From: Treponema sp.
GTDB taxonomy: Bacteria; Spirochaetota; Spirochaetia; Treponematales; Breznakiellaceae
Length of the DNA: 6,029 nt
Reading direction: 5' to 3'
Assembly (NCBI GenBank): GCA_031283505.1
Contig: JAITBO010000043.1
Location: 1-6,029, forward strand
How positions within the stretch are numbered: the first letter of the stretch is position 1; the number at the start of each line of letters is the position of its first letter. Positions 5,474 to 6,029 of this stretch are shown here, one piece after another. Made by a program: the position numbers and the translations under genes. The notes beneath the pieces were generated by a model. That model was not told the origin of the DNA, did not search any database, and saw nothing but the letters and a program-made list of their open reading frames with translations.

Positions 5474-5488
5474 AACCTGGTTTATTTA
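5462..5488 (+). terminator. Weak terminator-like hairpin at the end of the HD-GYP gene
   Basis: AACCAG (5462-5467) pairs with CTGGTT (5477-5482) around a nine-base loop, followed by TATTTA. The hairpin includes the stop codon at 5471-5473. The T-run is short and broken, so termination may be partial. On the opposite strand it sits about 16 bases beyond the mature tmRNA 3' end, without a U-tract. Confidence 0.4.
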
Positions 5489-5497
5489 CAATTTCTC

Positions 5498-5860
5498 TGG
5501 AGGTGGCGGGAGTCGAACCCGCGTCCTAATACGCGAAATACAAGCGTCTACAGGTTTAACCGTGCGTTATAGTTGTCGGGACAGGTTTGGCTGCGCGGCC
5601 TGCGGCCCGTCCGTATTCCGGGAAAATCTCGTCACACCCGGTCCGGAACCCGGGACGGAAACTAAGTTTCCTTAGACCAGCCTCGATTGCGACGGAAATT
5701 CGGCCCCTCAAGGCGGCGGAGCCGGTTTCCGCGTTCCGCTGATTAAGCAGCGAGAGCGTAACTGTCGTAGTTGGCAGTTAATTGTTTGCAGAATCAGGAG
5801 GTCTGCACTCCACCTGCGGCCTGCACCCCGAACCGTACCAGTCGAAACCGGTACACCCCC
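5498..5860 (-). ncRNA. ssrA: tmRNA (transfer-messenger RNA)
   Basis: Read leftward, the 363-base RNA starts GGGGGTG (5860-5854) and ends CACCTCC plus the discriminator A (5505-5498); these form the seven-pair acceptor stem with one G-U pair. The T-arm GCGGG-TTCGACT-CCCGC and the preceding GGAC are the conserved tmRNA 3' end, and GGTTTCGACTGG is the conserved D-like segment near the 5' end. The mRNA part encodes the degradation tag ANYDSYALAA and a TAA (5775-5743), with the usual A four bases before the resume codon GCC. Tagged proteins from stalled ribosomes would be sent to ClpXP-type proteases through the terminal LAA; the partner is SmpB. GC-rich inverted segments before and after the tag fit the pseudoknots. 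CCA is not encoded, since GAG follows. Rightward open frames across this gene are shadows. Confidence 0.96.
5743..5775 (-). CDS. tmRNA proteolysis-tag reading frame
   Basis: Ten codons and a TAA inside ssrA, read leftward: GCC AAC TAC GAC AGT TAC GCT CTC GCT GCT TAA, giving ANYDSYALAA. With the alanine carried by tmRNA itself, stalled proteins gain AANYDSYALAA. The length and YALAA end equal those of the well-known E. coli tag (ANDENYALAA). It is not an independent gene. Confidence 0.9.
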   Translation of the reverse strand, partial: ANYDSYALAA

Positions 5861-5876
5861 GGACAGTCTGTTATTC

Positions 5877-5906
5877 AGTATACACCTAAACAGGTTTCCC
5901 CGTCAA
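5877..5906 (-). promoter_or_regulatory. Sigma-70 promoter of ssrA
   Basis: On the minus strand, TTGACG (5906-5901) and TATACT (5882-5877) are 18 bases apart, each differing from consensus at one position. Transcription should start near 5870, leaving a leader of about ten bases to be removed by RNase P. A small palindrome, ACCT-AAAC-AGGT (5884-5895), lies in the spacer. Confidence 0.8.
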
Positions 5907-5911
5907 TGGGC

Positions 5912-6029
5912 CGCGTTGCCTCATTGAAAAAGTAACCCAAAAGAACCCTTGCCTCATTTTGAAAATGTTACCAAAATCAAGGCAGACTATCCGGAGCTAA
6001 TAGTTCCCGATGGTCAAAATGGGGGTATC
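5912..6029. mobile_element. End of a second insertion sequence, partial
   Basis: Two direct copies of a motif lie 33 bases apart: TTGCCTCATT-GAAAAAGTAACCC (5916-5938) and TTGCCTCATTTTGAAAATGTTACC (5949-5972), both followed by AAAA. This tandem arrangement matches the layout, though not the sequence, of the remnant's ends at 84-136 and 706-760, so it is probably an end of a related element extending past 6029. Beyond the repeats, the minus strand has a frame ending at TAG (5999-5997) that could be the last ten codons of a transposase. A rightward frame is also open to the window edge. Neither shows a recognisable motif, so the gene orientation inside the element is undecided. Confidence 0.5.

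Noticed and set aside
5226..5675. Rightward open frame of 149 codons
   Set aside because: It is out of frame within the HD-GYP gene and then antisense to the tmRNA. The GGGGSRTRV stretch is the familiar false translation of a T-arm.

Overview
The window looks like chromosomal DNA of a spirochaete, most plausibly a Treponema of the insect-gut type. This is inferred from the gene set (AI-2E family permease, UPF0237 and UPF0210 proteins, Hpt plus HD-GYP regulator, a formylglycine-generating-enzyme-like fragment) and from a tmRNA tag ending in YALAA with no encoded CCA. No species can be named from the sequence alone.

Left edge (1-1187): the first 33 bases hold the start of a leftward gene that reads like murA. 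Next to it lies a dead insertion sequence, about 70-767. It has paired, tandemly repeated ends and an internally deleted, stop-containing transposase remnant that still reads in one frame. Directly against its right end is the 3' end of a gene for an FGE/SUMF1-fold protein, whose variable loops resemble the variable region of a diversity-generating retroelement target. A 25-codon piece resembling the start of MazG follows. This half-kilobase is a rearrangement scar of gene stumps.

Centre (1188-4000): three rightward genes are closely spaced and probably co-transcribed: an AI-2E-family membrane permease, a small ACT-domain protein (UPF0237) and a UPF0210/DUF711 protein with a PFL-like fold. 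The last two are a conserved pair of unknown function.

Right centre (4001-5473): a good sigma-70 promoter drives a two-gene signalling operon. It encodes a free-standing Hpt phosphotransfer protein and a response regulator with an HD-GYP cyclic-di-GMP phosphodiesterase domain. The genes overlap by 8 bases and no kinase is nearby.

Right edge (5474-6029): ssrA (tmRNA) lies on the minus strand, convergent with the HD-GYP gene, with a near-consensus promoter. A few bases upstream of that promoter is the end of another insertion sequence with the same two-tandem-repeat end architecture as the left remnant. Insertion-sequence ends therefore lie just outside two housekeeping promoters (putative murA and ssrA), one at each side of the window.
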